From Mycobacterium sp. (GTDB lineage Bacteria > Actinomycetota > Actinomycetes > Mycobacteriales > Mycobacteriaceae): DNA of 32,715 nt. Each line of letters begins with the position of its first letter. Position 1 is the stretch's first letter. Where the stretch lies: assembly GCA_020438865.1 (NCBI GenBank), contig JAGQTU010000038.1, forward strand, positions 3,695-36,409, given 5' to 3'. Shown here one piece after another: positions 1-6,893 of the stretch. The position numbers and the translations under genes were made by a program. A model generated the notes under the pieces. It was not told where the DNA came from. It saw nothing but the letters and a program-made list of their open reading frames with translations, and made no database searches.

Positions 1-971
1 ACACCACCAGGTCGATGCCGTCGGCGTAGACCTCGAACGGGACCGGCAGGTGCTGCCAGCGGAAGTCGCCGCCGAAGCGGTTCACCAGCCGGGCCACCGG
101 ACCCATCATCATGATCGCGAACGGGTTGGCCTTGACGTCGGCCGCCGAGAGCAGGCTGGTCTTGAGCTTCTTGCGCAGGACCGGAAGTGACTGCGCCACT
201 TGGGAAACCAAGTTGAGCGGGTTCTGGATGTCCGGGCCGGACTGCAGCACCCGGCCACGCTTGCGCACCAGCGACTTAAGCCGGCGCAACTCGTGGGGCT
301 TGGCGTAGGTCGACGGCAGGGTGCGCGAGCGGCAGGTCTCGCCGTCGATCTTGTCGAACAGCAACTGCTGCGAGGACAGCCCGACGAAACCGGCGTCCAG
401 CGCATCGCGCAGCATCCGCTCCATCTCGGCCTGTTCGCTCGACGTGGGCCGCACATCGGACCGGGTGGCCCGGTCGAGTCCCATGGTGGCGGTGCGCATG
501 TCGGAGTGGCCGATGAACGCCGCGACGTTCGGCCCCAGCGGCCTGGACTCGAGCGCCTCGACGTATTCGGGCGCGCTGTTCCAGGTCTTGGCGGCGTCGA
601 TGGCGCCGACGACATGCTCACGCGGGATCGCCTCGACCCGGCCGAAAAGGTCGCCGGCGTCGGTTCCGCCGACGTGGATGGTCGACAGGGAGCACGAGCC
701 GAGCAGCACGGTGGTGACACCGTGGCGCACCGACTCGGGCAGGCCCGGCCCACCCAGCACCTCGACGTCGTAGTGCGTGTGCACATCGACCATCCCGGGC
801 AGCACCCACTTGCCGGTCGCGTCAACCACCTCGGCACAGTCGGTCTCGTCGAGGGGGTGCGGGGTCACCGCCGCGATGCGCCCGTCGCGGATGCCGATGT
901 TGCGCAGCGCCGACGGGGCGCCCGTCCCGTCGAACCAGCGGCCGTCGCGGATGATCATGTCGTACGTCACA
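1..971 (-). CDS. D-aminoacylase-type amidohydrolase, C-terminus outside window
   Basis: Metal-dependent amidohydrolase of the N-acyl-D-amino-acid deacylase (D-aminoacylase) group, expected to hydrolyse an N-acyl or cyclic amide substrate in the cytoplasm. The frame is open from the GTG at 971 to the left edge, giving 323 complete codons of a family that usually has 480-580, so the C-terminus is missing. The N-terminus reads MTYDMIIRDG and leads into the small beta-sandwich typical of these enzymes. The metal-binding HTHYD follows VLPGMVD, and an LGSCS segment supplies the Cys expected as a metal ligand in D-aminoacylases. GTG 971 is preferred over ATG 959 because homologues begin MTYDxII and a promoter-like pair lies just upstream. 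It follows the flavin reductase gene on the same strand after 80 bp. The exact substrate cannot be read. Confidence 0.85.
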
Positions 972-979
972 AGGGTCCA

Positions 980-1008
980 TAGAACAGCCGGGCGGGACGG
1001 GTGTCAAC
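980..1008 (-). promoter_or_regulatory. Possible promoter for the amidohydrolase gene
   Basis: On the minus strand TTGACA (1008-1003) is followed after 17 bp by TTCTAT (985-980). The -35 match is perfect. The -10 lacks the A usually found at its second position, so the call is weak. Its placement would start transcription within a few bases of the GTG at 971, giving a leaderless or nearly leaderless message. Confidence 0.3.
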
Positions 1009-1051
1009 GGCAAAGTAGACACTTCTTCAAATCTGTTCACCTGCCGCGCGC

Positions 1052-1564
1052 TCACGCCTCGTGGCCGGGCTCCAGGTCCTTGACGTCGGCGAAGGTCACC
1101 AGGTCCCCGAGGCGCTCGGGCGCGTGGCCCGCCACCGGCTCGGTGAGGTGGCCGACATGGTCGCCCAGATCGAAGCGGCCGGTCACCCGCCCGACGAACC
1201 ACGCGGCGGCGTCGGCCAGAATAGGCAATCCCTCCGGGCCATCCCACCAGTCGCATCGGCCGAACTTGTCGACGCGATCGCCGGTCTCGCTGCCGAACAA
1301 CCGGGCCAGCTCCCGGTGCTCCCGGGACAGCAGGTGCACCGCCAGGTGCGTGGCGCCGTCCGACGCCACCCGGTAGGTGTGGTTGCGTTTGGACAGCCCG
1401 ACCAGGAACCGGGACGGGTTGATCGAGACCTGGCTGGCGAACCCCACCAGGCAGCCCGCGCGGTCGGCGCCCGATCGGGTGGTAACGATGAACATCGGAT
1501 AGTCCAGCAGCGCCACCAGCTGTTCGAAGGCGTCGCGGCCCGGTCGCACGGTGCGCTGACTCAT
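1052..1564 (-). CDS. Flavin reductase-like FMN-binding split-barrel protein
   Basis: A 170-residue protein of the flavin reductase-like (FMN-binding split barrel) family, which binds FMN and often supplies reduced flavin to a partner oxygenase. The N-terminal half shows the family pattern: a PMFIVTT strand, then GCLVGFASQVSINPSRFLVGLSKRNHTY, where the S-x-N-P-x-x-F-L-V segment lines the flavin site, then the HLAVHLLSREH strand and helix. The start is ATG 1564, which lies 41 bp from the divergent GTG of the dienelactone hydrolase gene, so the two share a control region. It is followed by the amidohydrolase gene on the same strand. A partner oxygenase is not obvious next to it. It could instead be an F420- or FMN-dependent nitroreductase-like protein of the same fold. 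Confidence 0.8.
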   Translation of the reverse strand: MSQRTVRPGRDAFEQLVALLDYPMFIVTTRSGADRAGCLVGFASQVSINPSRFLVGLSKRNHTYRVASDGATHLAVHLLSREHRELARLFGSETGDRVDKFGRCDWWDGPEGLPILADAAAWFVGRVTGRFDLGDHVGHLTEPVAGHAPERLGDLVTFADVKDLEPGHEA

Positions 1565-1605
1565 GGCGCCTGCCTACCCAGCCGGGGCGGCGCATACTCG
1601 CGAAG

Positions 1606-2505
1606 GTGACCCCGTTACAGCGCTACATCGCCGAGGAGATCGCCACCGACCATGTCGATGGCCTGCTGTCCCGCCGGGAGGCCCTGCGCCGGCTGGCGCT
1701 GTTGGGCGTGGGCACGGCAGCCGCGGGGGCGCTGATCGCGGCCTGCGGCGACCGTAAGCCCGCCTCCGGGGTGTTGCCTTCGGCGCCGCCCACCGACACC
1801 CCGCCGCCGGGAATGCAGTCCGCCCTGCCCACCACGCCGACCACCTGGGCGGGTCCGCGCGGCGAGGTGCGGGGCGCCTGGGCGGCGGCGGCGTCACCGC
1901 GCGGCGCGGTGCTGGTGATCCACGAGAACAAGGGCCTCAACGACTGGGTTCGCTCGGTGGCGGGCCGGCTGGCCGGAGTCGGCTACTCCGCGCTCGCCAT
2001 CGACCTGCTCTCCGAGGAGGGCGGCACCGGGACCTTCACCGACCCGGCGGCGGCGACGGCGGCATTGGGCACCGTCGCACCCGAGCGGTTCATCGCCGAC
2101 CTGAGATCCGGGCTGGGGGAGTTGGCGCAGCGGGTCCCGAACCGGAAGTCGGCCGTGGTCGGCTTCTGCTTCGGCGGCGGGTTGGTGTGGCGGCTGCTCG
2201 CCGCCGGCGAACGCCGGCTCGCGGCGGCCGTGCCGTTTTACGGCCCGCTGCCGGACGACCCGGATTTCGCCGGGTCCCGCGGCGCCGCCGTACTCGGCTT
2301 CTACGGTGCGCTCGACCAGCGGGTCACCGCATCGGAGCCGGCCGCGCGGGCCGCGCTGGAGCGGGCCGGTCTGGTCCACGACCTCGTCGTCGAGCCCGAC
2401 GCCGACCATGCATTCTTCAACGACACCGGCCCGCGCTATCAGCCCGCCGCGGCGGCCGACGCCTGGCGGCGGCTGCAGGACTGGTTCGCCCGTCACCTGG
2501 GGTAG
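1606..2505 (+). CDS. Tat-exported lipoprotein of the dienelactone hydrolase family
   Basis: A 299-residue alpha/beta hydrolase of the dienelactone hydrolase family, predicted to act on the outer face of the membrane. The catalytic Cys sits in G-F-C-F-G-G (Cys188), the Asp in GALDQR (Asp237) and the His in DADHAF (His268); HENKG near residue 106 holds the family's conserved Glu107. The N-terminus carries a twin-arginine motif, SRREALRRL at residues 22-30, then a hydrophobic stretch and an I-A-A-C lipobox with Cys47, so it should be exported folded and lipid-anchored. A Pro-rich linker (about 50-75) precedes the enzyme domain. The GTG start at 1606 keeps the whole signal region. Many members are cytoplasmic, so export points to an extracellular ester or lactone as substrate. 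The family call is firm and the substrate unknown. Confidence 0.88.
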   Translation: MTPLQRYIAEEIATDHVDGLLSRREALRRLALLGVGTAAAGALIAACGDRKPASGVLPSAPPTDTPPPGMQSALPTTPTTWAGPRGEVRGAWAAAASPRGAVLVIHENKGLNDWVRSVAGRLAGVGYSALAIDLLSEEGGTGTFTDPAAATAALGTVAPERFIADLRSGLGELAQRVPNRKSAVVGFCFGGGLVWRLLAAGERRLAAAVPFYGPLPDDPDFAGSRGAAVLGFYGALDQRVTASEPAARAALERAGLVHDLVVEPDADHAFFNDTGPRYQPAAAADAWRRLQDWFARHLG

Positions 2506-2588
2506 GCCGGGTTTGGCGATCCGGCCCGCCGGGAAAGCGGCTTGAACGGCGCCACGTCGGCGTCAATACCGAGCCGAAGGAGCCGGGC

Positions 2589-3008
2589 ATGGCTACCAGC
2601 ACAATCGTGTGGATCGTGATCGCCGTCATCGCCGCTATCGTGGTGATCGGCGTCCTGGCCTGGTTGGCCCGCAACCAGCGGGACCGCAGGCGGATCAACA
2701 GGGCTGAGGAGATCCGCGAGCACGTCCGCCAGAACTCGGTCGATGTGGAGCGCCGGGAGGCCCTCGCCCGCGAAACCGCGGCCAAGGCGCGGGCCGCGGA
2801 GGCCGAGGCGGAGGCGAAGGCGGCCGAGGCCGAACGCCTCAAGGGCCACGCCGACCGGCACCTCAGCCACGCCGCCGAGGCCCGCAGTGAACTGGACGAG
2901 CGGCGCTCGCGGGCCGACGCCCTGGACCCCCGGGTGCGCGACGGCGAGAACGCGGAACCTGCCGCGGACTCCGTGCCGCGCGACAACCCGGCGCCGCGCG
3001 GCAACTAG
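2589..3008 (+). CDS. Small membrane-anchored coiled-coil protein
   Basis: A 139-residue protein with one N-terminal membrane segment (residues about 5-25, IVWIVIAVIAAIVVIGVLAW), a basic stop-transfer patch, then a long charged Ala/Glu/Arg helix (about 40-115) with heptad-like spacing that should form a coiled coil, and a disordered Pro/Asn tail. Similar small proteins are common in mycobacteria but have no assigned function. AAGGAG sits about 8 bp before ATG 2589. The TAG stop is part of a CTAG tetranucleotide directly against the end of the IS5-type remnant, so the original C-terminus may have been altered by the insertion. It follows the hydrolase gene on the same strand after 83 bp. Confidence 0.75.
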   Translation: MATSTIVWIVIAVIAAIVVIGVLAWLARNQRDRRRINRAEEIREHVRQNSVDVERREALARETAAKARAAEAEAEAKAAEAERLKGHADRHLSHAAEARSELDERRSRADALDPRVRDGENAEPAADSVPRDNPAPRGN

Positions 3009-3185
3009 GGCGTGTCTAACACATGCGCTGTCCAGATTGTGATGGCTCGTAGAACGGCACCGCCGCGGTAGACGACAGCGATTTCGTCGTAGCGGGTGGC
3101 CAGGCCTCGCCATTGCTTGATGAGGTTGAATCCTCGTTCGATGACGTTGCGGCGCTTGTAATCCTGGGTGTGTAATCCTGGGCGT
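3005..3185 (-). pseudogene. IS5-family transposase, C-terminal remnant
   Basis: Minus-strand translation of this stretch gives a clear transposase C-terminus: DYKRRNVIERGFNLIKQWRG at codons 3163 to 3104, then LATRYDE and the closing helix up to LDTP and a TAG stop. The Y-x-x-R-N-x-x-E-R segment contains the catalytic Glu region of the IS5/IS427 DDE transposases. Everything upstream (zinc-finger/HTH-like part and the two Asp motifs) is absent: the frame runs on through the neighbouring gene only by chance. The edge reads GGGCGTGTCTAACAC from 3008, which looks like an IS terminal repeat and follows CTAG, a target favoured by part of this family. It is a dead fragment of roughly 180 bp. Confidence 0.75.
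3157..3184. repeat. 14-bp imperfect tandem duplication at the edge of the IS remnant
   Basis: The unit TGTAATCCTGGGTG (3157-3170) is followed directly by TGTAATCCTGGGCG (3171-3184), 13 of 14 identical. It sits where recognisable transposase similarity stops and may mark the deletion or recombination junction that truncated the element. Confidence 0.7.
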
Positions 3186-3201
3186 CGAAGCCGGGCGGGC
3201 A

Positions 3202-4173
3202 TCAGCGTGGCCCCGATCGCCAGGTGATCGCGGGCGGAGCGTCGGTGCCTGTGCGGGCAAGTCGCCGAAATGCCATCAGGCCGATGCCGGCCATCGCCGC
3301 GGCGAGCAGGCCGTTGAGAACCGCCAGAGCGCCAACCACGCGGCAGGTGCGTTCGGCGACGGGGACGTACTCGCCGAGGAAGGTCTGGATGTCGCCGGCG
3401 GCGATTTTGCGCACGTCGGCCAAACCGGTGTACGACGTGGGGCCGCCAGTGCCCATACCCGCCTGCAGATGCCCCCAGACGACCGCGGGGTCGCCCCGGA
3501 ACAGCACGCACTCTCCCGATCCGCCGCCAGGCCAGGCCCACGCTTGATCGCCCGATCCGATGCCGCCGGCCACCACCGGAGGGCCTCCCGGGAAATCGAG
3601 CAGATATCGCGCGGGCAACCGCTGATCGAACGCCGGCATCCTGATCCAGCCGATCGCGGGGCACCGATATGACGCCACCGCGCCATCGTGATTGGGCGGC
3701 CCCAGTTCTGGCATGGCACCGCTGATCCTGGCTTCCAGCAGGATCCCTGCCGGACTCCCCGGAGAGTCGCGCACCGTGATGAACTCGCCCCTCGACCGCA
3801 CCTGAGGCAGGTGCGCAAGCCCCCACTCTTCAGTTGCGGCACTGGCGAGAAGCCCGGCTACCGCCAGATACATCGCGGCCATCGCAGCGAACACCACGGC
3901 CACGGATCTCCGATCATGCTTGCTGACAACCTGCGGCAGGCTGCGGCGGGTGAGCAAGACCGCGACGATCGACAGCAGCACGGTGGCAGCGAAAATCTTT
4001 GTGGCCCTGTAGAACACGTCCGGCGAGTACACACCGGTGACCATCACCGCCCCGACCAGGGCGATCCCCCCGCAGACGGCCAGAACGCACAGTCGCAGCA
4101 TCCGCTGTCGCCACCGGTAGGCCAGCCAGCCCGCGATCAGCGCAATGGCGCCCCACGCGAGAGCCAGTGTCAT
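3202..4173 (-). CDS. Multi-pass membrane protein of unknown function
   Basis: A 323-residue protein with four N-terminal membrane segments (about residues 2-18, 26-46, 54-75 and 87-108), a soluble, presumably extracytoplasmic domain of about 150 residues rich in Gly/Pro and Trp (about 110-270), and a final membrane segment (about 280-300) followed by a short basic tail. The layout resembles E3 ligase-like or DUF-type membrane proteins found scattered in actinobacteria, but I do not recognise the family. ATG 4173 overlaps the stop of the upstream gene as ATGA, so the two are translationally coupled. The stop at 3202 lies only about 17 bp from the IS remnant, so the tail could be rearranged. 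The frame is clean and codon use is coding-like. Confidence 0.65.
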   Translation of the reverse strand: MTLALAWGAIALIAGWLAYRWRQRMLRLCVLAVCGGIALVGAVMVTGVYSPDVFYRATKIFAATVLLSIVAVLLTRRSLPQVVSKHDRRSVAVVFAAMAAMYLAVAGLLASAATEEWGLAHLPQVRSRGEFITVRDSPGSPAGILLEARISGAMPELGPPNHDGAVASYRCPAIGWIRMPAFDQRLPARYLLDFPGGPPVVAGGIGSGDQAWAWPGGGSGECVLFRGDPAVVWGHLQAGMGTGGPTSYTGLADVRKIAAGDIQTFLGEYVPVAERTCRVVGALAVLNGLLAAAMAGIGLMAFRRLARTGTDAPPAITWRSGPR

Positions 4174-4835
4174 GTCCCGGACCGCCCCAGCGCACGACGG
4201 CACCGGTCGCCGAGATCGACGAATGCATCGAGTTGGTCGAAGGATCGCAACACGTCGGTACGCACCCTCACGCAGACACCGGCGTCGTTGATGGACACGA
4301 CCGGATGCTCGCGTTCTGCGGTGTACACCTCGCACCACGCGCTGACGGCATCGGCAATATCGGTCATGGCGCCGGGAGAGGAGTAATTCTCGGTTGCGAA
4401 CGCCAGCAGTCGTGGGTCAACCGACGGGACCGCGTGAAGCGGGAGGCCCCCGCTCACCCGGTCGATGCCCAACCAGCGGGTCATCGCCGCAGTCGCCGAT
4501 CCCAGCAGTTCGGTCGCCAATTCCCGAAGCTCGGGGCGGGGTGCGGGTCCGGCGATCAACGCGGCCGCCTGCGCGGCCGGCGTCGGAGCGGTCCACACCG
4601 TGGTGACGATCTGCGTGCTCGGTGGCGTCATTTGCGCGGCGTAGGAACGCGTCATGGTGACCTTCCAGTCGCCCACTGCCGGAACAACGGTGCTGCTCTG
4701 ACCACGCTTCAAGAGCTGCCAGCCCCGTTGCGCGAGTCCGGAACGGAATGCGGCGCGTTTACGCAGCGACCACAACACCAGTGCGGCGGCGAGGATCAGT
4801 GTGGCGGCGACGAGGAGGATGCTGAACGGATTCAT
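4170..4835 (-). CDS. Single-pass membrane protein of unknown function
   Basis: A 221-residue protein with one N-terminal membrane helix (about 5-23, ILLVAATLILAAALVLW), a basic patch (LRKRAAFRSG) and a cytoplasm-facing or periplasmic alpha/beta domain. The domain begins with a GWQLLKRGQ segment, followed by strands around GDWKVTMTRSYAA and IVTTVWTAP. I do not recognise the family; the arrangement recalls DUF3137-like membrane-tethered domains. ATG 4835 is chosen because it starts just before the membrane helix; the frame extends upstream to 4970 without helping. It is followed by the multi-pass membrane protein with a 4-bp ATGA overlap. The pair probably forms a functional unit. No close homologue is visible elsewhere in the window. 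Confidence 0.65.
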   Translation of the reverse strand: MNPFSILLVAATLILAAALVLWSLRKRAAFRSGLAQRGWQLLKRGQSSTVVPAVGDWKVTMTRSYAAQMTPPSTQIVTTVWTAPTPAAQAAALIAGPAPRPELRELATELLGSATAAMTRWLGIDRVSGGLPLHAVPSVDPRLLAFATENYSSPGAMTDIADAVSAWCEVYTAEREHPVVSINDAGVCVRVRTDVLRSFDQLDAFVDLGDRCRRALGRSGT

Positions 4836-5232
4836 GGCGGATTCAGTATTGCCGACTGGCTGCGGGCTCGCACCGCGCGGACGTGCCGCCGGCCAAGTGG
4901 TCCGAACCGGCTCCGCCCTAGCACTTGCGTCGTGAGGAAGCAGGTAGTTCTGACCCCGCTTCACATGCACAGTTTCGAGCCACTATGTGTACGAATCCAC
5001 CACGGCCGGTGCGGATTAAGCTCACCCCATGGTGTAGCCGCCCCGCCTCGGGGAACTCCGCCGCGTGTGGTCCCCGCACGAACACTGAGCGGCCTACCAC
5101 CTAGGGCCATAAGGGTCGGACGGTCAAAACTTCCCGCACAAGTCTTTGGTGGCAGATTGGTAGACCTGGTTGATCCGCGGGTGGTAGCCATCCGTGACAT
5201 CGATGGGCTCGCCCAAGAGGAATAGATTCGTT
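4836..5232. other. Gene-poor stretch, about 400 bp
   Basis: I see no supported gene here. Short frames on both strands lack ribosome sites and recognisable products. Parts of it (4975-5035 and 5100-5230) are visibly richer in A/T than the flanking genes. The right end must hold the promoter of the 4835 gene; no clear hexamers stand out. It may be decayed sequence left by the rearrangement that also left the IS remnant. Confidence 0.5.
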
Positions 5233-5500
5233 TCACGGCGTCAAAAGTCCTGGTGTCTGGGGGCCGATGAATGAGTTGCAGATCGCGACACCAGCCAAGA
5301 GGATATTCGAGTCCCCGACGTTGAACCCGGGCCAGTTCCCAATAGGCACCGGGCCGTACTGGGACATCATTTGGGCGGCATTAGCCCCTGAACTGAGCCG
5401 GGTTAGGTGGCTGAACGCCGTCACAACACGCGTGCGCTGCGGCGGGATGCAGCAGCGAAACCAGTGACAAAGTCACCGCAACCACGAAGGGTTCTTTCAC
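5233..5500 (-). pseudogene. Small secreted protein gene split by a frame change
   Basis: A GTG at 5500, preceded by AGGGAGG at good spacing, opens a frame that reads as a clean Sec signal peptide (VKEPFVVAVTLSLVSLLHPA, then AAHA) and stops at 5381. From about 5424 the adjacent frame continues to 5233 with a protein-like sequence rich in Gly, Asn and Pro, including NWPGFNVGDSN and a Cys near the end. The two together have the size and make-up of the small secreted proteins common in mycobacteria (about 85-90 residues). A single-base insertion or deletion between 5381 and 5424 would join them. It may be a true pseudogene, a sequencing error or two unrelated frames. No homologue is recognised. 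Confidence 0.45.
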
Positions 5501-5555
5501 CAGGACTGCCCTCCCTTCCCGCATCGCTTCATTGCGAATCAGAGCAAGGACCTAG

Positions 5556-6893
5556 TCAGCCCGGCACGACGACAGCAGGCGCACCCAGGGCCACCGGCAA
5601 CTCGGCCCAGCCACCCAGAACCCTTGTGTCGCGGCGGACTCCGGGACCCGCGAGCGCGACGTCGGGGAAGTGGGTGAAGAACCGGCGCAGGCCGACTTCT
5701 CCCTCTGCCCTCGCCAGCGCCGCACCCAGACAGAAGTGCCTGCCACCGGAGAACGATAGGTGCTTGCCGGCATTCGGGCGCTGCACGTCGAACCGGTGCG
5801 GGTCGTCGAAGACCGCCGGGTCCCGGTTGGCGGCGGCCAGGTAGAGCACCACCACCTCACCGCGTTTCACCTCGGTACCCGCCACCTCGGTGTCGACCTG
5901 CGCCGCCCGCACCGCCATCCGCACCGGCGGGTCCAGCCGCAGGATCTCCTCGACGGCGCCCGGCCACAGGGACGGGTCCGCGGTGAGCTTGGCCAGCTGG
6001 TCGGGGGCGTCGAGGAGCAGCCGGATCCCGTTGCCCAGCAGATTGACCGTGGTCTCGAAACCGGCCGCGAGCACCAGCCCCGCGATGCCCAGCAGTTCGG
6101 TCTCGTCGAGCCGCTCACCGTCGGCGGCGGCCCGGATCAACTGGCTCAGCAGGTCGTCACCCGGGTGCTCACGGAGCCGCCGCACATGCTCGGCCAGCCA
6201 GTGGTTGAAGCCGGCGACCCCGCGCTGCACCCGCTGGTACTGCGGCCAACTCAGCCCGATGTCGAGGGTGGGGGCGGCCAGCTCGCCGAACTCGAGGACC
6301 AGGGGGCGGTCGGCTTCGGGCACGCCGAGTATCTCGCTGATAACCGCCACCGGCAGCTGGGAGCAGTAGCCGGCGACGACGTCGACGATCCCGCCACCGC
6401 CGTGCAGTCCGTCGAGGAGGTCGGCGGCAGTCTGCTCGACGCCCTCCCGCAGCCCGGCCACCGCGCGGGTGGTGAACACCGACGACACCGTCTTGCGGTA
6501 GCGGGTGTGATCGGGTGGCTCGACGGCGAGCAGCGACGGCGGCAGCAGGGGGTGCAGCAGATCGGGGCGGGTGGCCCGCTCGAGTCTGCGCAGCGGCGCC
6601 CGCAGGGCCGACCCCACGGTGATGACCCGGAAGTCGTCGGAGCGCAGCAGGTCGTGGGCGACGGCGTGGTCGAGGGTCAGGTAGCCGACCCGGGTCCGCA
6701 CCATCGGGCCCAGCGGCCGCACCTCGTCGTAGAACGACACCGGGTCGGCGCGCACCGCCGGGTCCGCCATCAGCCGGGCCTGCGGATCACCGCGCCGGGC
6801 CGCCCAGCCTGCGGCGACCCGGACCACGCCGTGCAGGGCGAGCCAGTGCAAGCGTTCCCGCATCGCGGGCGCCGGGGCGCCACCGTGTCTCAT
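5556..6893 (-). CDS. cyp140: Cytochrome P450, CYP140 family
   Basis: Soluble haem-thiolate monooxygenase of 445 residues. It carries the I-helix oxygen-activation motif AGFETT, the K-helix EEILR, and the haem loop FSGGRHFCLG with the ligand Cys388. The whole protein reads like M. tuberculosis CYP140A1 (Rv1880c), for example LLAVEPPDHTRYRKTVS, SQLPVAVISEILGVPE and the end of the haem-binding segment. CYP140 is an orphan P450 whose natural substrate is not established. The start is uncertain: ATG 6893 overlaps the stop of the CYP124 gene as ATGA, while ATG 6863 would match the MKDKLHWL-type N-terminus I recall for CYP140. Either way the two P450 genes form one transcript. Electron partners are not adjacent; the nearest ferredoxin gene in the window is more than 12 kb away. 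Confidence 0.9.
   Translation of the reverse strand: MRHGGAPAPAMRERLHWLALHGVVRVAAGWAARRGDPQARLMADPAVRADPVSFYDEVRPLGPMVRTRVGYLTLDHAVAHDLLRSDDFRVITVGSALRAPLRRLERATRPDLLHPLLPPSLLAVEPPDHTRYRKTVSSVFTTRAVAGLREGVEQTAADLLDGLHGGGGIVDVVAGYCSQLPVAVISEILGVPEADRPLVLEFGELAAPTLDIGLSWPQYQRVQRGVAGFNHWLAEHVRRLREHPGDDLLSQLIRAAADGERLDETELLGIAGLVLAAGFETTVNLLGNGIRLLLDAPDQLAKLTADPSLWPGAVEEILRLDPPVRMAVRAAQVDTEVAGTEVKRGEVVVLYLAAANRDPAVFDDPHRFDVQRPNAGKHLSFSGGRHFCLGAALARAEGEVGLRRFFTHFPDVALAGPGVRRDTRVLGGWAELPVALGAPAVVVPG

Noticed and set aside
2506-2530. Short GGCCGG/CCGGCC stem after the dienelactone hydrolase
   Set aside because: Six base pairs with a 10-nt loop are expected often by chance at this GC content; too weak to call a terminator.
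3005-3826. A full 273-residue transposase
   Set aside because: Only the last 55-60 residues resemble a transposase. The rest is an alternative frame of the membrane protein gene and lacks the DDE Asp motifs.
5140-5230. Possible tRNA-like or structured RNA in the A/T-richer patch
   Set aside because: No cloverleaf arms or conserved TTCGA loop could be paired; nothing supports an RNA gene.
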